The position numbers and the translations under genes are program-made. Of a stretch of 12,519 nt of DNA, positions 6,307-12,519 are shown one piece after another. The stretch comes from Gammaproteobacteria bacterium (GTDB taxonomy: Bacteria; Pseudomonadota; Gammaproteobacteria; DSM-26407), in the NCBI GenBank assembly GCA_028694565.1, contig JAQVKR010000029.1, positions 1 through 12,519 of the forward strand, written 5' to 3'. How positions within the stretch are numbered: position 1 is the stretch's first letter; every line of letters starts with the position of its first letter. The notes beneath the pieces were generated by a model. It ran no database searches. It was not told the origin of the DNA and was given only the letters and a program-made list of their open reading frames with translations.

Positions 6307-7758
6307 TCAGAGCGGAATGGTGGCGCCGATGTAGGCCGACTTGCTGGTGGTGCCCTCGCTGCCGTGGGCGAGACCGAAGCCCAGCAGCAGGCTGTAGGCC
6401 CGGCTGCGCTGCAGCTCCAGGCGGGCGCCTAGGCCCGCGCCCTGCCCGTCGAAGTCCAGCACGGAGGCGCTGGAGGGATCAGACGAGGCGTCCAGGTAGT
6501 CCAGGTCGTCGTTGCCGCCGGTCAGGCGCTTGCTGAAGGTCGCATCCAGCGACGGCCTGAGCATCCAGCCGCCGCTGGCATGGCTGCCGAAATCGAGCCG
6601 GACGCCGAGCAGGCCGTAGGCGGCCTCGCTGTCGTGGTCGTCGTAGGTGTAGCCCTCGGCGCCGCTCTCGCGGTAGCCGTCGATGCCGTTCCAGGTGTAG
6701 CGCAGCCCGGCGTAGGGCGAGGCCGTCACCCCGAATTCCAGGTCGCGGTGGGTGCCCACCCGCAGCTCGGCGAAGAACTGATCGCTGTTGGTGCCGCCCC
6801 GGTGGCCGTCGCGCTCGGTGTCGAAGTCGCCGTAGGCGTAGCCGAGCGCCCCGTCGGCGTACCAGCCCCCGGGGGCGTAGCGGCCGTAGACGGAGAGGCT
6901 GTAGATGTCCCCCTCGGCGCTGTTGCCGGCGAGGAGCGAGTCGCCCTGGAGGTTGTCGTAGCCCAGGGCCGCCCCGGCCATGAGGCTGTCCCCGAGGCGC
7001 CAGTCGTAGCCGGCGGTGAACTGCCAGCCGGCGCCGTCCAGGCCGTTGCCGTCGGCATCGGCCGAGCGCTGGAAGTCGGCGTAGCGGGACTCCAGGAAGA
7101 AGCCGTAGCGATTCGGCACACTTGCCTCACCGGCCGCATCAGACCGGGTGCCGGTGTCGGCCGCCGCCAGCCGGATGGGTCCGTTCGCCAGGGCCAGGCG
7201 ATCCGTTCCGCCGGCGGTGCTCTCGCGGCGCTGGTAGAGGGTGTCGAGCCGGTTGCGGGTGCTGCCCTCCAGCAACAGCGGCATAAAGGTCATGGGCATG
7301 CCGCCGCGGATGATGAGGAAGGCGTAGTTGATGAAGGTGTCAGTGCACACCGCGTCGGGATCGTAGTAGCGGTCCGTACAGCTGTGGTCGAGCACATAGG
7401 CGGAGTAGGCGGTGCCGCCGCCGCCGGGATCGGCATAGCCCGGGTTGCCGGCATCGTACTTCCAGTCCTGGGGCTGGGGATTGTAGAGGTACTGGCTGTC
7501 GCCCCAGCCGTCCAGGTAGGCCAGATAGTTGATGTCGGCGGGATCGGCGGAGACGGTGGAGATGGCGTAGTCCTCCGGGTTGCCGCCATAGAGGAGGGCG
7601 GCGGCCTCCTGGGCCGAGTAGACGGGTGGATTCTCGTCCCATTGCGGGCCTGCGCCCACGTGCCAGGAACCCACGTACTCGTAGGAGGCCGCGTGGGCGT
7701 TCTGCAGCGCCCCGAAGGCCAGGGCGGCCGCGGATGCGGCGAAAGTCAGCTTGTTCAT
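6307..7758 (-). CDS. Autotransporter (type Va-like) with a very short passenger
   Basis: A 483-residue outer-membrane autotransporter. The signal peptide is MNKLTFAASAAALAFGALQNAHA, cleaved about residue 23. The exported part (about 24-150) begins YEYVGSWHVGAGPQWDENPP and continues with YSAQEAAALLYGGNPEDYAIS. C127 and C138 could form a disulfide. A linker (about 155-212) leads to a beta-barrel of about 270 residues with alternating aromatic/small strands (GYDWRLGDSLMAGAALGYDN, YGRYAPGGWYADGALGYAYG). The last residues are IGATIPL; most barrels end in Phe or Trp, so the terminal Leu is atypical. AAGGGA (7764-7769) precedes the ATG. The passenger pattern recalls short secreted proteins that usually carry a PEP-CTERM tail; that resemblance is from memory. 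Function of the passenger is unknown. Confidence 0.85.
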   Translation of the reverse strand: MNKLTFAASAAALAFGALQNAHAASYEYVGSWHVGAGPQWDENPPVYSAQEAAALLYGGNPEDYAISTVSADPADINYLAYLDGWGDSQYLYNPQPQDWKYDAGNPGYADPGGGGTAYSAYVLDHSCTDRYYDPDAVCTDTFINYAFLIIRGGMPMTFMPLLLEGSTRNRLDTLYQRRESTAGGTDRLALANGPIRLAAADTGTRSDAAGEASVPNRYGFFLESRYADFQRSADADGNGLDGAGWQFTAGYDWRLGDSLMAGAALGYDNLQGDSLLAGNSAEGDIYSLSVYGRYAPGGWYADGALGYAYGDFDTERDGHRGGTNSDQFFAELRVGTHRDLEFGVTASPYAGLRYTWNGIDGYRESGAEGYTYDDHDSEAAYGLLGVRLDFGSHASGGWMLRPSLDATFSKRLTGGNDDLDYLDASSDPSSASVLDFDGQGAGLGARLELQRSRAYSLLLGFGLAHGSEGTTSKSAYIGATIPL

Positions 7759-7986
7759 GTCGTTCCCTTGTTATTGTTGGTGGACGGTCGTTGGCGGGTG
7801 GCTCCGGCGGCAGGCTGTGCCGGTGGCGATGGTCACTCCTCCCCTCGGCCCGGTTCAAACCGGCGCGTTAACTTGCGGTGACAACGGCGATTCTAAGGCC
7901 AGCGGATGGTGATTGGTAGCCGGGTCCGGGTCTGTTTAGCGTGCGCGGGAGTCTGGTGGGGCGGAGCGGAGTTGGCCGGTGGCGCC
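7759..7986. other. Intergenic leader of the autotransporter gene
   Basis: This 228-base gap separates the autotransporter start from the stop of the flavin-GAF gene upstream. It holds a perfect inverted repeat, CCGGTT-CA-AACCGG at 7850-7863, about 90 bases before the autotransporter start, which could be an operator or part of a leader hairpin. No convincing -35/-10 pair was seen and no coding frame is supported here. Confidence 0.35.
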
Positions 7987-9327
7987 TCAGGCGCTCTCTT
8001 CCAGCCGGATGGGCCGGTCCACCCGCAGCCGGAAGCGGCCACGGCCGGTCTTCTCGATGCCGAGAAAGTCGCAGTGCTCCCGCAGGCGCTTCTGCAGCAG
8101 CACCAGCCGCGCCTCCAGGTTGTCGCTGACATCGGGCAGGCCGATGGTGGGATCGAGGCGCAGCTCGCGGTTGCTGAACTCGGTGCGGTGCTCGCCGGTG
8201 AAGTGGGTCAGCAGGCGCCAGAAGATGGCGCCGGCCACGCCCTTGATGAGGTAGTCGGCGTCGATGAACACGCTGTGGTTGGCCGGGTAGTGGCGGATCA
8301 CCACCGCCTGTCCCCGCCGATCGGCCGCGGCGGACGCGGCGGGGCCGGCCTCGCCGGACTCCTCGCCGCCCTCCTGCAGCAGCCGGAAGGCGAGGGCGAG
8401 GTGATCGGCCAGGGTGGCGAGGGCATCCTCGTCCTCGTAGCTGAAACGCCGCTCCCGGCTGCTCTCCACGTAGAGCACGCCGAGCACCGCCCCGCCCAGC
8501 AGGATGGGCACCGCCAGCTGGCTCTGGGGCGCGGGCAGGCCCGGGAGGGGGATCTCCGTCTCGAAGTCGGCCTCCGGCTCCTGCTGCAGCAGCGACTCCC
8601 GCACCGCCCGGCTGTAGGTGTAGGGGCCGGCGGGGTACATGACGCGGATGGGCGTGCGCTCCCGCGCCGCCACGCCGATGATCCCGGCGCCGAGGGGGAT
8701 CTCGGAGCCCACGCCGGAGGCCGGATAGCCGCGGCTGGCCACGGTGTAGAGCCGTCCCCGGGCCGGATCGGCCATCAGCACCATGGCGTGGCGGATGTCG
8801 AACTCGTGCTCCAGGCCGGCGAGCAGCGCCTCCAGCAGCCCGTCCAGGTCGGCGCAGGCCGCCAGCTCCCGCGAGCAGTTGCGCAGCGCCGGCAGGCGGC
8901 TGCGCGCCGGCGGGGCGCGGCTTGGCTGCTCCCCGCCCACCGCCTCGATGGATTCGACCCGGTAGATGTCGGCCCCCAGCAGCCGGAACACCTTGCCCAT
9001 GCCCGTGTGGGAGGCGATGCCGGCGAGTTTCGCCTTCATGTGCTCGAACAGCGCCCCGGTGGTCTCCGTGCGCTGGTAGTGCAGGGCGAGGCGGTAGTGC
9101 GCGGCGGTGTCCGGGTCCACCACCTGCACCACGGCGCGCGGGTTGGCGAGGATGTTCTCGCGGGTCTTGCTGAAGAACTGGAACGACAGCGCCACGTGCG
9201 CCCCGTCCACGAAGTGGACCTGGGAGAGGTAGGCCACGTTGGGGGTGCCGTCGGCCGCGCAGGTGGCGATCACCGCGGGTATCACCCCCTCCAGGCAGCC
9301 GCGGATGGCGTCCAGGGTCAGGCTCAT
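7987..9327 (-). CDS. FMN split-barrel (PNPOx-like) - GAF - C-terminal domain protein
   Basis: A 446-residue cytoplasmic protein with three parts. Residues 5-130 resemble the pyridoxamine 5'-phosphate oxidase-like split barrel (IPAVIATCAADGTPNVAYLSQV, then FFSKTRENILANPRA at 51-65). Residues about 150-320 form a GAF domain (ELAACADLDGLLEALL..., PLGAGIIGVAARERTPIRV, QSQLAVPILLGGAVLGVLYVES). After a Gly/Ala/Glu linker, residues 340-446 form a separate domain ending DFLGIEKTGRGRFRLRV, possibly winged-helix. The set looks like a sensor or regulator of a flavin or small-molecule redox signal rather than a PLP-synthesis enzyme, which is inference. The start at 9327 overlaps the upstream stop (ATGA), so it is translationally coupled to the small split-barrel gene. 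The frame stays open upstream, but the family alignment begins here. Confidence 0.8.
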   Translation of the reverse strand: MSLTLDAIRGCLEGVIPAVIATCAADGTPNVAYLSQVHFVDGAHVALSFQFFSKTRENILANPRAVVQVVDPDTAAHYRLALHYQRTETTGALFEHMKAKLAGIASHTGMGKVFRLLGADIYRVESIEAVGGEQPSRAPPARSRLPALRNCSRELAACADLDGLLEALLAGLEHEFDIRHAMVLMADPARGRLYTVASRGYPASGVGSEIPLGAGIIGVAARERTPIRVMYPAGPYTYSRAVRESLLQQEPEADFETEIPLPGLPAPQSQLAVPILLGGAVLGVLYVESSRERRFSYEDEDALATLADHLALAFRLLQEGGEESGEAGPAASAAADRRGQAVVIRHYPANHSVFIDADYLIKGVAGAIFWRLLTHFTGEHRTEFSNRELRLDPTIGLPDVSDNLEARLVLLQKRLREHCDFLGIEKTGRGRFRLRVDRPIRLEESA

Positions 9328-9827
9328 TCCCCGCGCTCCACCCGCCGGCCGGCATGGGGCCCCGGGGTCTGGTCGTAGAGGGTCTCGGGCGCGAAGCCGA
9401 CCGCCACCCACTCCGTGGCCGCGGGCGGCACCATCGCCCGGGCGAACCCGGGCGGGTAGCCGAGGGAGGCCAGCTCCTCGATGAACGTGGCCCGGTAGGC
9501 CTCCACCACCTCCCGGTCCGCGGCGGAGGCGGGCGCCGATCCCGTGCAGCGGCCCTTGAGCTGGATGGTCATGTGGGTGCTGGGCCGGCTGAAGACCACC
9601 GCCAGCGCCCCGGTTTCAGCCAGGCAGGCGAGCAGGGCCGGACAGTGGCCGGCGGGAAACAGCAGGGTCAGCCGGCGCCGATCCGGCGCCACGCGGCAAC
9701 CGTAGGCGCGCGCCACCGTGGGCCGGTTGTCCCGGTCCCGGGCGGCCGCGTTCATGGAGACGTGGTGCTGGATGAAGTCCGCCAGCCCGGCGTCCAGCAC
9801 GGGTCGGGACGCGGCGTCAGCGGACAT
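9324..9827 (-). CDS. Stand-alone pyridoxamine 5'-phosphate oxidase-like protein
   Basis: A 167-residue FMN-binding split-barrel protein. An N-terminal helix (LADFIQHHVSMNAAARD) leads into the first strands (PTVARAYGCRVAPDRRRLTLLFP). The segment VVFSRPSTHMTIQLKG matches the family's F-x-R-P-x-T-H-x-x-x-Q-L-K-G block, which contributes to flavin binding. Substrate is unknown; a general flavin reductase/oxidase or haem/flavin-binding role is possible. GGGAGG 5 bases upstream selects the ATG at 9827 over an in-frame ATG at 9863 that lacks a ribosome site. The stop overlaps the start of the split-barrel/GAF gene by 4 bases, so the two are made together and may act together. Confidence 0.8.
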   Translation of the reverse strand: MSADAASRPVLDAGLADFIQHHVSMNAAARDRDNRPTVARAYGCRVAPDRRRLTLLFPAGHCPALLACLAETGALAVVFSRPSTHMTIQLKGRCTGSAPASAADREVVEAYRATFIEELASLGYPPGFARAMVPPAATEWVAVGFAPETLYDQTPGPHAGRRVERGE

Positions 9828-10154
9828 GGCGGCCTCCCGGGGGCACGGGGCCGGGGGCGCCATGGCGCGGGAACGGGGGGTGTCTGGTTTCCATCATGAT
9901 CCGTCTTGCCGCGTTGCCGGGATTCCCGGCCGTCGCGCCGGGTGCCATGGAACAAGCCTAGCGTATGGCCTCACGCCCGGAGGCACGTTCGGCGGGTCGC
10001 CCCGGGGGAGCCCGCGGCGGCGGAAGGCCGCGTTGCCGCCCGCCCGGATGCGGCACTCCCGCCAAGCTTGACTAATATGGTAGGGAACAATGGGCGCCCG
10101 GGGAACTCCGATTGGAAAGAGGCGGCGCCGGTCCGACAGCCAGAGGAGGGGACC
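9828..10154. other. Divergent intergenic region
   Basis: This 327-base gap lies between the minus-strand flavin pair and the plus-strand membrane-protein pair, so both promoters should be here. Most of it is GC-rich without a recognisable promoter. The plus frame is open through much of it, but nothing supports coding before 10155. The one AT-rich segment (10064-10090) contains the IscR/Rrf2-like sequence listed separately. Confidence 0.5.
10068..10084 (+). promoter_or_regulatory. IscR/Rrf2 type 1-like site candidate
   Basis: TTGACTAATATGGTAGG agrees with the core of the IscR type 1 consensus YYGACTRWWWYAGTCRR at 15 of 17 positions, as I recall that consensus. It also contains a good -35 (TTGACT) without a matching -10 at the normal distance. 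It is 71 bases before the start at 10155. The outer ATA/TAT flanks of the full consensus are not present, so confidence is low. Confidence 0.3.
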
Positions 10155-10532
10155 ATGATGACTGACGACCCGAACACGACCATCCGCATCACCCTCGCCG
10201 CCATCGCCATGGGCCTTGCGCTGGCGTTCGCCGGCGCCCTGGTGCCGGTGGCGAGCGCTTACTACCGGCTCGACGTTCCGGCGCTGCTGGCGGGTATGGC
10301 GCCCTACGCGGTGCTGGGAATGCTGGCCGGGCTCGCTGCCGGGCGGGCCCTGGGCGCCGTTGCCGCCGGGGTGTTCCTGGTCCACCTGGCCGCGGTCCTC
10401 ATGACCGACCCCGGGTCCGGGGCCCGCGCCGCCGTCCCCCCGCTGCTGGGGGTGGTTCCCCTCATTCTCCTTCCCGGCGTGATCCGGAGCATCCGCGCCG
10501 GCGCGTCCCCGTCCGCCGGAGGCGAGTCATGA
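10155..10532 (+). CDS. Small integral membrane protein of unknown function
   Basis: A 125-residue protein beginning MMTDDPNTTIR, chosen because GGAGG (10145-10149) precedes the ATG by 5 bases. Four hydrophobic segments are visible: about 12-35 (ITLAAIAMGLALAFAGALVP), 40-62 (VPALLAGMAPYAVLGMLAG), 64-83 (GRALGAVAAGVFLVHLAAVL) and 94-112 (VPPLLGVVPLILLPGVI). It ends in a short polar tail. No family was recognised. The stop overlaps the DUF2189 start (ATGA at 10529-10532), so the two membrane proteins are co-translated and may form a complex. Confidence 0.78.
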   Translation: MMTDDPNTTIRITLAAIAMGLALAFAGALVPVASAYYRLDVPALLAGMAPYAVLGMLAGLAAGRALGAVAAGVFLVHLAAVLMTDPGSGARAAVPPLLGVVPLILLPGVIRSIRAGASPSAGGES

Positions 10533-11299
10533 GCGCCGAGGCCCTGAACGCGCGCAAGCCGCTCGCCGGGCGGCCCCGGGTGGACCTGAGCGAGCCGCTG
10601 GACTGGCTGGCCGCGGGCTTCGGCACCTTCCGGGCGGCCCCCGGCGCGAGCCTGTTCTACGGGGTCCTGTTCTCCCTGGCCTGCCTGGCGGTGCTGGGAC
10701 TGGCGCGGGAGCTGCCCGGGTTCGCGGTCGCCTTCCTCAGCGGGCTGCTCCTGGTGGGGCAGCTCCTCGCGGCCGGCCTCTACACCGCCGCCCGGCAGCT
10801 GGAACGGGGGCGCCCGGTCTCCATCGCCGCCGGGGTGGGCCTGCTGCTGCGGCGCCGGGTTCACCTCGGGCTGTTCGCGGCGCTGCTGGCCCTGATCATG
10901 CTGGCCTGGCTGCGCCTCTCGGCGCTGCTCTACGGCCTGCCGGCCGGCGCGGCGGCGCCCTCCATGGAGAGCTACCTGGGCCTGTTCCACGGCGGCGGCG
11001 ATCCCTGGGTGGTGCTCTACTTCACCGGCATCGGCTTCCTGCTGGCGGTGACCGTGTTCGTCATCAGCGCGGTGGCCATCCCCCTCATCGTCGATCGCGA
11101 CGCGGGCCCCCTGGCGGCCGTGCGCGCCAGCGCCCGCGTGGTGGCGCGGAACCTGCCGGCGATGACCATCTGGGCGGCCTTCATCGTCGCCCTCACGGGC
11201 ATCGGCATTCTCACCTTCTTCGCCGCCATGGTGGTGCTGTTCCCCGTGCTCGGCTACGCCACCTGGCACAGCTACCGGGGCCTGGTGGACGCCGGCTAG
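10529..11299 (+). CDS. DUF2189 integral membrane protein
   Basis: A 256-residue inner-membrane protein with the DUF2189 pattern. A soluble start (KPLAGRPRVDLSEPLDWLAAGFGTF) is followed by about six hydrophobic segments, including SLFYGVLFSLACLAVLGLA, FLSGLLLVGQLLAAGLYTAA and LFAALLALIMLAWLRLSALLY. The conserved C-terminal part VISAVAIPLIVDRDAGPLAAV...AR.NLPAMTIWA is typical of the family: cytoplasmic loop, then the last membrane helices, then VVLFPVLGYATWHSYRGLV. The biochemical role of DUF2189 proteins is not established. The start overlaps the preceding small membrane-protein gene by 4 bases. Family assignment is from recognised sequence pattern. Confidence 0.85.
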   Translation: MSAEALNARKPLAGRPRVDLSEPLDWLAAGFGTFRAAPGASLFYGVLFSLACLAVLGLARELPGFAVAFLSGLLLVGQLLAAGLYTAARQLERGRPVSIAAGVGLLLRRRVHLGLFAALLALIMLAWLRLSALLYGLPAGAAAPSMESYLGLFHGGGDPWVVLYFTGIGFLLAVTVFVISAVAIPLIVDRDAGPLAAVRASARVVARNLPAMTIWAAFIVALTGIGILTFFAAMVVLFPVLGYATWHSYRGLVDAG

Positions 11300-11509
11300 G
11301 CCGCGGCCGCCGCATCCGCGCACCGTTCCGCGCCTGGCGCCCCGTGTCGGCCCTCTCGCCGGCGGCTGGTCTATCTTTGAGGTAGGCGGGTTCTCGGGCC
11401 GGGCTGTCGTCCCCTCGACCCGCGCCCGCGTGGTCCCATCCCCGCCGGGGCGCGGTTCCGCCGGCGCGGCCGGCGGGGCGAATCCGGGCTCCCCGCGCGG
11501 GGTGGAAGG

Positions 11510-11514
11510 GGAGG
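11510..11514 (+). promoter_or_regulatory. Ribosome binding site of the Cys-rich miniprotein
   Basis: GGAGG, within GGGGAGG, lies 6 bases before the GTG at 11521. It is the main reason for accepting this short GTG-initiated gene. A GC palindrome (CCCCGCGCGGGG, 11491-11502) sits just upstream and could influence access to the site. Confidence 0.6.
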
Positions 11515-11520
11515 TGGAAG

Positions 11521-11682
11521 GTGTCAGAGCACAATTGCCCGTTCAGGGTGGTCTGCCCGCTGCGCCGGCAGTGCGCCCATTTTCCGCGCCTGTGTCCGCT
11601 GCTGTTTTACGTCATCCTCGCATTGGCCGTGGCCATACCGGGCTGGATGATCTGGAACATCTGGCCGGTGGTGTTCAGGTGA
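11521..11682 (+). CDS. 53-residue Cys-rich single-span membrane miniprotein
   Basis: A GTG-started frame ending at TGA 11680-11682. The N-terminal half is basic and carries four evenly placed cysteines, C6, C12, C18 and C25 (C-x5-C-x5-C-x6-C), three of them followed by Pro (NCPFRVVCPLRRQCAHFPRLCP). Residues 27-44 form one hydrophobic span (LLFYVILALAVAIPGWMI) followed by WNIWPVVFR. The good GGAGG site, the coherent domain layout and the hairpin right after the stop argue for a real gene. The Cys face, with Arg and His, should lie in the cytoplasm by the positive-inside rule and could bind metal or an Fe-S cluster, which is inference. No family was recognised. Confidence 0.65.
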   Translation: MSEHNCPFRVVCPLRRQCAHFPRLCPLLFYVILALAVAIPGWMIWNIWPVVFR

Positions 11683-11686
11683 CGGG

Positions 11687-11708
11687 CCGGGCGCGGCCGC
11701 GCGCCCGG
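11687..11708. terminator. Hairpin after the miniprotein gene
   Basis: A 9-bp perfect stem (11687-11695 with 11700-11708) with a GCCG loop begins 5 bases after the miniprotein stop. It lies between convergent genes (the DUF1059 gene ends at 11748 on the other strand). No T-run follows. Confidence 0.45.
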
Positions 11709-11716
11709 GGCGAGGA

Positions 11717-11732
11717 CCCCGCTTGCGCGGGG
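11717..11732. terminator. Second small hairpin between convergent genes
   Basis: CCCCGC (11717-11722) pairs with GCGGGG (11727-11732) around a TTGC loop, 16 bases before the DUF1059 stop. It is short and without a T-run, so it is only a possible helper for termination on the minus strand. Confidence 0.3.
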
Positions 11733-11747
11733 CCCGTGGCGTACCGG

Positions 11748-11945
11748 CTACAGGGGCGGCGTCCCGTGCTTGAACTCCTTGCGGATCTGTTCCCGGAACG
11801 CCGCGTTGTCGGTGTGGCCGTGGACCTGGGTTGCGTGCTGGACGGCGGCTTCGAGGAGTTCCTCCTCGGAATCGGCGCTCAGGGCCACGGTGCAGTGGAT
11901 ATCGGGGCTAGGATAGTCCCGGCAGTCGATGTAGTAACGGGCCAC
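11748..11945 (-). CDS. DUF1059 small protein
   Basis: A 65-residue soluble protein with the DUF1059 pattern: MARYYIDCRDYPSPDIHCTVALSADSEEELLEAAVQHA...VHGH, then the closing KEFKHGTPPL. Two cysteines, two histidines and several acidic residues are characteristic of the family, whose function is not established. Translation starts at GTG (11945-11943), preceded by AAGGAG (11952-11957) at 6 bases, a clear ribosome site; no ATG start is available nearby. It converges on the miniprotein gene and has its own promoter candidate upstream. Full length for the family. Confidence 0.88.
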   Translation of the reverse strand: MARYYIDCRDYPSPDIHCTVALSADSEEELLEAAVQHATQVHGHTDNAAFREQIRKEFKHGTPPL

Positions 11946-12037
11946 GACAGACTCCTTATCGGTCGAACCGATCGTTGGGTCGACGTCCTGTCAGCGGCGC
12001 ACTCCTGCCCGTCCGGCGGGGCCGGGGCGGGGAATAA

Positions 12038-12043
12038 AGTATA
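12038..12043 (-). promoter_or_regulatory. Candidate -10 element for the DUF1059 gene
   Basis: On the minus strand TATACT is followed by TTATTCC in the only AT-rich patch of the 211-base gap, about 90 bases before the GTG start. No good -35 was found at 17 bases. The rest of the gap (11958-12122) shows no coding or structural signal. Confidence 0.35.
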
Positions 12044-12122
12044 GTGCATTGCTCGGGATATGGCGCCGGCCGGCGGAGGGGGCGGGGCGATTCTCCGGCC
12101 GTGCGGCTTCCGCGCCGGGAGT

Positions 12123-12148
12123 GGGCCGGGAGCGGCCGCTCCCGGCCC
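12123..12148 (-). terminator. 26-base perfect palindrome after the glycine-zipper gene
   Basis: Positions 12123-12135 are the exact reverse complement of 12136-12148, giving a hairpin with an 11-bp GC stem and GGCC loop, 8 bases after the stop at 12157. No T-run follows on the minus strand. It probably ends the transcript or blocks read-through toward the DUF1059 promoter. Confidence 0.5.
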
Positions 12149-12156
12149 GGCGGGAA

Positions 12157-12519
12157 TCAGTTGCTGGCGGTCGGGCCGCCGGCCGGCGCGTCGGTCACCA
12201 CCTTGCCATCCTTCACCGGCAGGGTCTCGCCGGGGCGGTGATCCATCCGCACCGTGGCGACCTGCTCGCCCAGGCGGTACTCCACGTCGTAGCCGATGAC
12301 CTCCTCGTGGGAGTCGGAGACCGTATCGCACTCCCGCTGCGTCTCGGTGTAGGTGTCCCGCTGCTGCAGGTTCTTCTGCACCTGGTTGCCGGCGTAGCCG
12401 CCGGCCGCCGCGCCGGCGATGGTGGCGAGCGTCTTGCCGCTGCCGCCGCCGATCTTGCTGCCCACCACGCCGCCCACGACCGCGCCGATGGCCGTGCCGG
12501 CAATGCGTTTCTCGTCCTG
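12157..12519 (-). CDS. Glycine-zipper 2TM-domain envelope protein, 5' end outside window
   Basis: The frame is open to the right edge, so 121 residues of the C-terminal part are visible and the signal or lipoprotein sequence is missing. Two glycine-zipper segments are clear: GTAIGAVVGGVVGSKIGGGSG and LATIAGAAAGGYAGNQVQ. They are followed by a conserved beta-rich tail with QRECDTVSDSHEEVIGYDV, YRLGEQVATVRMDHRPGETLPV and KDGKVV. This matches the Rick_17kDa_Anti/SlyB-like family of outer-membrane or periplasmic proteins. An internal ATG at 12477 exists, but it would remove part of the first zipper, so the real start lies upstream of this window. Role in the envelope is structural and not precisely known. 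Confidence 0.88.
   Translation of the reverse strand, partial: QDEKRIAGTAIGAVVGGVVGSKIGGGSGKTLATIAGAAAGGYAGNQVQKNLQQRDTYTETQRECDTVSDSHEEVIGYDVEYRLGEQVATVRMDHRPGETLPVKDGKVVTDAPAGGPTASN

Noticed and set aside
6580..7881. 433-residue plus-strand Val/Gly/Ala-rich frame opposite the autotransporter
   Set aside because: Repetitive composition is the mirror of the barrel codons; it has no signal, motif or ribosome site.
7906..9378. 490-residue plus-strand frame opposite the split-barrel/GAF gene
   Set aside because: Shadow of a recognised gene with poor composition (many His, Gln, Gly) and no family features.
10304..11323. 339-residue minus-strand frame opposite the membrane-protein pair
   Set aside because: Gln/Gly/His/Arg-rich shadow of two membrane proteins with clear hydrophobic segments and ribosome sites.
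11400..11520. Clustered GC palindromes as a possible riboswitch or structured RNA
   Set aside because: GC-rich DNA forms such hairpins readily and no recognised RNA family pattern was found.
11430..12044. 204-residue plus-strand frame spanning the miniprotein and the DUF1059 gene
   Set aside because: It runs antisense to a recognised DUF1059 gene and out of frame with the better supported miniprotein.
1..12519. CRISPR array, tRNA, rRNA, insertion sequence, prophage or tandem repeats
   Set aside because: No spaced direct repeats, tRNA-like cloverleaf, terminal inverted repeats or transposase/integrase frames were seen on reading either strand.

Overview
The window is GC-rich DNA (coding third positions almost all G or C), densely packed and typical of a proteobacterium. 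The gene set (two-subunit 2-oxoacid:ferredoxin oxidoreductase, NosD-like protein, small c-type cytochrome, DUF2189 and DUF1059 proteins, glycine-zipper envelope protein) suggests a gammaproteobacterium, perhaps of the Ectothiorhodospiraceae/Chromatiales type. That placement is inference from gene content; no rRNA or other marker is present.

Layout. (1) 1-93: end of an unidentified gene, then a GC hairpin. (2) 226-4110, plus strand: a tight four-gene operon, korA (fused gamma-alpha) - korB - rubrerythrin-like ferritin - Mrp/ApbC-type P-loop ATPase. The first two form a ferredoxin-dependent 2-oxoacid (probably 2-oxoglutarate) oxidoreductase. The last two look like iron or Fe-S helpers, but the ATPase has lost the family's CxxC and the ferritin has lost one ExxH glutamate. 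(3) 4267-6236, plus strand: an orphan NosD-like beta-helix protein and a monohaem periplasmic cytochrome c. Each has an AT-rich leader with an imperfect FNR/Dnr-like box. (4) 6262-6287: a perfect hairpin between converging genes. (5) 6307-9827, minus strand: a short-passenger autotransporter, and upstream of it a translationally coupled pair, a lone FMN split-barrel protein and a split-barrel/GAF/C-terminal regulator-like protein. (6) 10155-11299, plus strand: two coupled integral membrane proteins, the second DUF2189. (7) 11521-11682: a 53-residue Cys-rich membrane miniprotein with a GTG start, then hairpins. (8) 11748-11945 minus: a DUF1059 protein with a GTG start. (9) 12157-12519 minus: a glycine-zipper envelope protein whose 5' end lies beyond the window.

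How it fits together. The left part concerns low-potential redox metabolism (KorAB plus Fe/Fe-S helpers) and respiratory periplasmic proteins possibly under oxygen or nitric-oxide control. The middle holds a surface protein and a candidate flavin/GAF sensory pair. The right part is small membrane and envelope proteins of unknown role. No tRNA, rRNA, CRISPR array, insertion sequence or phage gene was seen. The most distinctive items are the CxxC-less Mrp in the kor operon, the autotransporter passenger, the flavin-GAF sensory pair and the Cys-rich miniprotein.
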